Shown here: one piece after another, positions 60,256-64,000 of the stretch
Position numbering within the stretch: the first letter of the stretch is position 1
Layout: each line of letters opens with the position of its first letter
NCBI RefSeq assembly: GCF_001648775.1
Contig: NZ_LVEJ01000025.1
Location: forward strand, 1 to 64,000
Reading direction: 5' to 3'
Source of the DNA: Pseudomonas fluorescens
GTDB taxonomy: Bacteria; Pseudomonadota; Gammaproteobacteria; Pseudomonadales; Pseudomonadaceae
DNA: 64,000 bases
Made by a program: the position numbers and the translations under genes
The notes under the pieces: generated by a model
What the model saw: only the letters and a program-made list of their open reading frames with translations
Told to the model about the DNA's origin: nothing
Database searches by the model: none

Positions 60256-61242
60256 ATGAAATTCGATCTCGCCTACTGCCTCAGCCTCGACGACAAGTTG
60301 TCGATCTATGATGTTCGCGATCTCAATTTCGATGAGACGGTGGCGTTTGACTCCGCGAAGGAACAGTTCCAGTGCCCCAACGATGCCTGTCGTTCGGCGT
60401 TCGAGGCTTCCAATGAGTTGGGTACGTTCAACGCGAAGAACGTGAATTACGTGCGCACGCCGCACTTCAAGAATCTGCCCACTACGCAGCATGTGGCGGG
60501 CTGTCCGTATGTGAGTTTGAAGGCTTCAGCGTCTGGTGTTGAGACGGCGGATGGCGAGGTGGATGACGGGCGTGAGGAACACTTCCCATCAGAGTTGTTG
60601 CTGACCCGGCGTGAGTATGTGCGCAAGCCTGTCGCGCCAGCGGGGGCGGCGGATGTATTACGCGATGATCCAATGCGGGTGGCGGCGGACAGTGGTAAAG
60701 AGTCGGCGGGTCGTGAGTCGGCGCCGGACAAGACCAGTGTTTTTGCGCATCCGGTGGAGTGTTTTGTTTCCAACTTCGCGGACAAGGAGTTGCTCAAGCG
60801 GATGCCGTTGAAGGTCGGCGAGCATTCGGCGCCGTACAGTTCGTTCTTCAAGAAGATTGAGTATCTGACGGACAACAAGGGGCTGATTTACTGGGGGCGG
60901 ATCAAGAAGATCGAGGACTTCCACAGTGCCAGTTTTCGTATCGATTTCGAGGACAAGGTCTGGTTCAAGAAGCCCGACGACAATAAGAAGAAGCCGTATC
61001 CGGTAAGTGTTTATCTGAACAAGAAGCTGATCGACAACTACCGCAAGCGCAAGGCGTTTCTGGAGGAGATCAAGCACGCGGTGGATAGCGACAAGGCGTT
61101 GTTCTGTTTCTTCTATGGGGTGACGCCGGAGTTGAAGCAGGTGCCCGGCAAGAAGAACCCCGAAAAGCCTTTCGAGGTCTTCAATGCCAATATCGAGAAC
61201 CTGGATCACTTCATTATTCGTGAAGCGCCGGGGCTGGAGTGA
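60256..61242 (+). CDS. Hypothetical protein with N-terminal Cys/His cluster, divergent from mcrBC
   Basis: No family recognised with certainty. The 328-residue protein has Cys40, Cys45, His70, His79 and Cys83 (FQCPNDACRSAF ... RTPHFKNLPTTQHVAGCPY). This spacing recalls the N-terminal zinc cluster of CoiA-like proteins, where CxxC is followed by HF and a second HxxxC. A charged linker (100-175) and a mixed C-terminal domain follow, with GLIYWGRIKKIEDFHSASFRIDFEDKVWFKK and KALFCFFYGVTPELKQVPGKKNPEKPFEVF. ATG 60256 is used; AAGGA lies 13 bases upstream, rather far. Codon use is G+C-rich and so unlike the McrBC pair. It may be a companion of the restriction system or only a neighbour. Confidence 0.7.
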   Translation: MKFDLAYCLSLDDKLSIYDVRDLNFDETVAFDSAKEQFQCPNDACRSAFEASNELGTFNAKNVNYVRTPHFKNLPTTQHVAGCPYVSLKASASGVETADGEVDDGREEHFPSELLLTRREYVRKPVAPAGAADVLRDDPMRVAADSGKESAGRESAPDKTSVFAHPVECFVSNFADKELLKRMPLKVGEHSAPYSSFFKKIEYLTDNKGLIYWGRIKKIEDFHSASFRIDFEDKVWFKKPDDNKKKPYPVSVYLNKKLIDNYRKRKAFLEEIKHAVDSDKALFCFFYGVTPELKQVPGKKNPEKPFEVFNANIENLDHFIIREAPGLE

Positions 61243-61245
61243 TGG

Positions 61246-62442
61246 TTAGCTTTTGGGCAGTTGCAGTTTGACGGCGCCGGGGTGTTGTTTGACGAGTGAG
61301 TACGGCAGGATCGACCAGTCGGGTGAATCGCAGGCTCGTTCTATGCGGGCGAAGTACGCTCCGATGTACAAACCTTTTTCGGTGAAGTGCCAGTTGGAAT
61401 AGCTCCAGTTATCTTCATTGGTGAAGTCGCAACTGTCTTCATCTCCGCCTGCCGGTTTCTTCATTTCATCCGGGTACAGCGCGGTGAGTTGTTTGATCAG
61501 CCACGGCCCGAAGACTTCGCGTTGATACTTTGAGCGCGCTGCGTCTTCGGTCTCGGTCAGAGGTTTGTCACCGCCTCTGTAACGATCAGCATGAAGGATT
61601 GGCTGACCCTCGCCCACCCAGAGTACGTCTTCGAGCGACAACGGATGGCCGGTTTTCACATCGATGTTGAGCGGTGAATCACCGAAGTCTGGGTGCGCAC
61701 CGCCGCAGTCGTAGCTGGTGGAAATGTTCAGGCTGATGACGCTGGGCGAGATAAATGTCGGGGTGACGTCCTGAAGGAATTCGGCGTAACCGCGACCTCG
61801 CAACTGGCAACCGTAATAACTGATGGCCTCGTCCCACAAGCGCCCGAGCAATTGCTGGTTAACCCGTTGCAGATCTTCTTGTGGCATCCCGGATTCGATG
61901 CTGAACATGGACATCTTGGTATCAGGCTCTTCCCACCATTGCAGGGAGTAGCCCATGAAGTCCTGCTTTTTCCCGGGTTTGAGTTTCAGTCCCTGAAGCC
62001 GTAGGTATTCGTAAGGCTCGCTCTTGGGCAACTTGGCGATGTAGGGCAATGCATTCGCTGGCACTTCGGGAAGTGGCGTATCAGTGACCAGTACGGGCAA
62101 CTTTTTGCCTTTCGGATTTTGCCATTCGCCCTTCCAGCCGCCATCAATCTGTTGCAGTTTCAGCGTCGGTAACGGCTTGCCTGGCTCCATACGATCACTG
62201 CCCTCTGTGAGCAGCAAGACGTCATTTTTATAGGTGCCGTTAAGCTCTAGATCGCGGTGAAATTTCTCATAAAAGTAGCGACCGGTGACTTGCTCCGGGT
62301 CACTAATATCGACTTCGAAAACGATCGGCATTTTGCCCAACGTGCCGGTGAACACCAGCCGGTTGTCTTCGGCGTACGCGGTGGATAGCAGCGAGAACAG
62401 CACAGCAGCGCAGGTTGCCAGGCGCATCAGTCCCTTGAGCAT
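61246..62442 (-). CDS. Periplasmic protein, RsiV/DUF3298-like, paralogue 1
   Basis: The 398-residue protein has a signal peptide (LMRLATCAAVLFSLLSTAYA). An N-terminal beta region follows (LVFTGTLGKMPIVFEVDISDPEQVTGRYFYEKFHRDLELNGTY). The C-terminal half resembles the DUF3298/RsiV fold: SVISLNISTSYDCGGAHPDFGDSPLNIDVKTGHPLSLEDVLWVGEGQPI, with the Y-x-C-G-G-A-H/Y motif. It ends VKQHPGAVKLQLPKS. GGAACG precedes the ATG. The adjacent gene encodes a close relative in the same direction 126 bases upstream, so they are a tandem duplication. Function unknown; RsiV-like domains bind lysozyme in some bacteria. Confidence 0.8.
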   Translation of the reverse strand: MLKGLMRLATCAAVLFSLLSTAYAEDNRLVFTGTLGKMPIVFEVDISDPEQVTGRYFYEKFHRDLELNGTYKNDVLLLTEGSDRMEPGKPLPTLKLQQIDGGWKGEWQNPKGKKLPVLVTDTPLPEVPANALPYIAKLPKSEPYEYLRLQGLKLKPGKKQDFMGYSLQWWEEPDTKMSMFSIESGMPQEDLQRVNQQLLGRLWDEAISYYGCQLRGRGYAEFLQDVTPTFISPSVISLNISTSYDCGGAHPDFGDSPLNIDVKTGHPLSLEDVLWVGEGQPILHADRYRGGDKPLTETEDAARSKYQREVFGPWLIKQLTALYPDEMKKPAGGDEDSCDFTNEDNWSYSNWHFTEKGLYIGAYFARIERACDSPDWSILPYSLVKQHPGAVKLQLPKS

Positions 62443-62567
62443 TGATCGTTCCTTGAAAGAGGCGGAGGCCGCGCCGGCATTGGAGGACCGGCGCGGATAA
62501 ATTCGCGGCGATTATGGCGGGGTTACGCCTGGTAATCGAGAGTCTGCGCTTGAAAGATAACGCCACC

Positions 62568-63716
62568 TCAAGGCAGTTGCAGTGCAACCCCGCCCGGATG
62601 TTGTTTGACGATTGTGTACGGCAGAACGCTCCAGTCCACGAATCCGCAGACCGCCGCGACGTGGGCAAATGATGGCTCGAGCTTGATGCCCTGTTCCGTG
62701 AAGTACCAACCCGGATAATGCCAGGGATAATCCTCGTCGTAGCCGCAATCGTTTTCACCCTCGGGGGTGACGGTCATTTCGTTTGGGTAGAGTTTCAGCA
62801 ACTGTGCGACCAACCAAGGTGCCAGTTCAGTGTTGCGGTAGTTCGACCACGCTGTCGAAGAGCTGGGTGAGCCCGCGGCGAAATTTTCATATTCCTCGTA
62901 GTGCAACGGCTTGCCCTGCCCCACCCACAAAACATCATCAAGGGTCAGAAGCTTGCCTGTCTTGGTATCGATGTTGAGCGCGTCGTGGCTTTGATCCGGA
63001 TAGGCACCGCCACAGTAATAGTCCGATGAAATCCGCACACTCATCACTGTGGGCGACATCCACAGTGGCTGGCTCCACTGCGCATAACTTCCAGAACAGC
63101 CATAAGACGACAACACTTCGCCCCACAAACGCGCCATCAATTGTTGGTTGATACGTCGACGCTCTTCGAGGGAGTAACCGGTCACCACTTCGAACAGAGA
63201 AGTGTCTGTCTTCGGCTCGGTCCACCACTGCAGCGTGTAGCCCATGAAGGTGTCGGTCTTGCCTTTTTTGAGGGTGACGCCCTGCAGTCGCAGATATTCG
63301 TAAGGATACTTGTCGTGAAGGATGGTGAAAAAGGGCAAGGCATCGTCGGGTACATCGGGGATGACGGCTGGTTCTAACTTGACCTTCAGGATTTTCCCAG
63401 CGGTACTCGTCCACTCGCCATACCAACCTTGAGTTGTCGGCTGCAGACGAAGGGTCGGGCGCGAGTCTTCCATCCGCGAACCTTCTTCCAGCATCAGTGT
63501 TTCCCCGTCCAGGGCACCGTCGAGTGGCAGATCCTTGCGATACTTCTTATAGAAGTAACGACCCTCTCCAGTGCGAGTGTTTATTTCGAGGACGATGGCC
63601 GCTTTACCCAAGGTGCCGGTGTACACCTGCCCGCCGTTGTCGGCCCACGTTGCAGTCGAGACAAACAACCCCGTCAGAAAAAGAACAGCGAAAAGGCGTA
63701 ACAATCCTCGGAACAT
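62568..63716 (-). CDS. Periplasmic protein, RsiV/DUF3298-like, paralogue 2
   Basis: The 382-residue protein is built like its downstream neighbour: signal peptide (LLRLFAVLFLTGLFVSTATWA), QVYTGTLGKAAIVLEINTRTGEGRYFYKKYRKDLPLDGAL, YPYEYLRLQGVTLKKGKTDTFMGYTLQWWTEPKTDTSLFEV, RRINQQLMARLWGEVLSSYGCSGS, then SVRISSDYYCGGAYPDQSHDALNIDTKTGKLLTLDDVLWVGQG. ATG 63716 has GGATG upstream; a GTG just before is possible. Paralogues 1 and 2 share the WVGQG/WVGEG, KQHPG and NQQL motifs in the same order. Roles unknown. Confidence 0.8.
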   Translation of the reverse strand: MFRGLLRLFAVLFLTGLFVSTATWADNGGQVYTGTLGKAAIVLEINTRTGEGRYFYKKYRKDLPLDGALDGETLMLEEGSRMEDSRPTLRLQPTTQGWYGEWTSTAGKILKVKLEPAVIPDVPDDALPFFTILHDKYPYEYLRLQGVTLKKGKTDTFMGYTLQWWTEPKTDTSLFEVVTGYSLEERRRINQQLMARLWGEVLSSYGCSGSYAQWSQPLWMSPTVMSVRISSDYYCGGAYPDQSHDALNIDTKTGKLLTLDDVLWVGQGKPLHYEEYENFAAGSPSSSTAWSNYRNTELAPWLVAQLLKLYPNEMTVTPEGENDCGYDEDYPWHYPGWYFTEQGIKLEPSFAHVAAVCGFVDWSVLPYTIVKQHPGGVALQLP

Positions 63717-63806
63717 CACTTCATCCTTGAATAAACGAGCAACTGCCCGCCAAAAGAAGCTGCGGATTATGTCGAGGTTGCGCGGGGGAATCGAGCGCTG
63801 TCGCCT

Positions 63807-64000
63807 TTAACTCAAGCACATGCTGATCATCACCATCAGCAACAGCCCGATGTACACACGCGCATGCACCCGATCCGGGATCCGCCCAATCCATGGCTCG
63901 GCCAACCGAATCCCGATGAGCGAGCCAACCGTGAGCACCGCAAACGCCAGCAAATCCACATACCCGACAAACCACGCCCCCAGCTCTGCCTGACTGAACC
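63807..64000 (-). CDS. TauE/SafE-family permease (C-terminal part, runs off the right edge)
   Basis: Only the last 63 or so codons are inside the window: FSQAELGAWFVGYVDLLAFAVLTVGSLIGIRLAEPWIGRIPDRVHARVYIGLLLMVMISMCLS. The two last membrane helices with a basic loop between them are typical of the TauE/SafE (DUF81) sulfite/sulfonate exporter family. The stop TAA is at 63807-63809. Substrate unknown. Confidence 0.75.
   Translation of the reverse strand, partial: FSQAELGAWFVGYVDLLAFAVLTVGSLIGIRLAEPWIGRIPDRVHARVYIGLLLMVMISMCLS

Noticed and set aside
59943..60257. N-terminal extension of mcrB by 105 codons
   Set aside because: The extension is low-complexity and contains a degenerate REP. ATG 59942 has a good ribosome site. 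An intermediate start at 60029 was kept only as a possibility.

Overview
The window is about 64 kb of a Pseudomonas chromosome, most likely from the P. fluorescens group. Four things point to this: the polar-flagellum gene set with sigma-54 and FliA promoters, the aot-argR and aru (AST) arginine operons in their Pseudomonas order, amrZ and csrA/rsmA, and many copies of the REP sequence GTGGGAGCGAGCTTGCTCGCG. Base composition is even and G+C-rich, apart from two A+T-richer stretches (about 15.4-18.5 kb and 57-60 kb) that look acquired. Gene identities were read from protein motifs and gene order; no database search was run.

Left part (1-15.4 kb). The start of an RTX calcium-binding protein runs off the left edge. 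Then come flgBCDE (minus strand, from a consensus sigma-54 promoter), cheR and cheV (minus), and flgA, flgM, flgN and the PilZ brake flgZ (plus). Together these build the rod and hook, control FliA, chaperone export, set receptor methylation and link motility to c-di-GMP. After them lie an MFS transporter, a gamma-glutamyl-amine-type glutamine synthetase, a coupled two-component pair (TPR response regulator plus soluble kinase) and a secreted LprI-like protein.

Accessory patch (15.4-18.7 kb). Beside tRNA-Arg(CCT) there is an A+T-rich two-gene module (soluble protein plus four-helix membrane protein), a broken serine recombinase and a glycine-zipper protein. This is probably a small decayed island and could carry an undescribed defence pair.

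Middle (18.7-31 kb). Small membrane proteins, phnN, amrZ, mgtE, a DUF4124 protein, three tandem tRNA-Arg(ACG) genes, tRNA-Ser(GCT), csrA, lysC, alaS, a threonine aldolase, and an FMN riboswitch in front of a lone type-II lumazine synthase.

Arginine block (30.4-51.9 kb). aruC-F-G-D-B, a small His-rich protein and aruE encode the arginine succinyltransferase pathway. aotJ-Q-M-O-P-argR encodes arginine uptake and its regulator. ArgR-type half-sites lie before both aruC and aotJ. Between the two operons is a 2,585-residue leucine-rich-repeat protein made of five near-identical 302-304-residue modules.

Right part (52-64 kb). acsA, a DUF2790 protein, nrdB (with an NrdR-like box but no nrdA beside it), an mcrBC-type restriction pair with a divergent zinc-ligand protein, two tandem paralogous periplasmic proteins, and the end of a TauE/SafE permease. 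REPIN elements, four of them exactly 90 bp long, sit in the intergenic gaps throughout.
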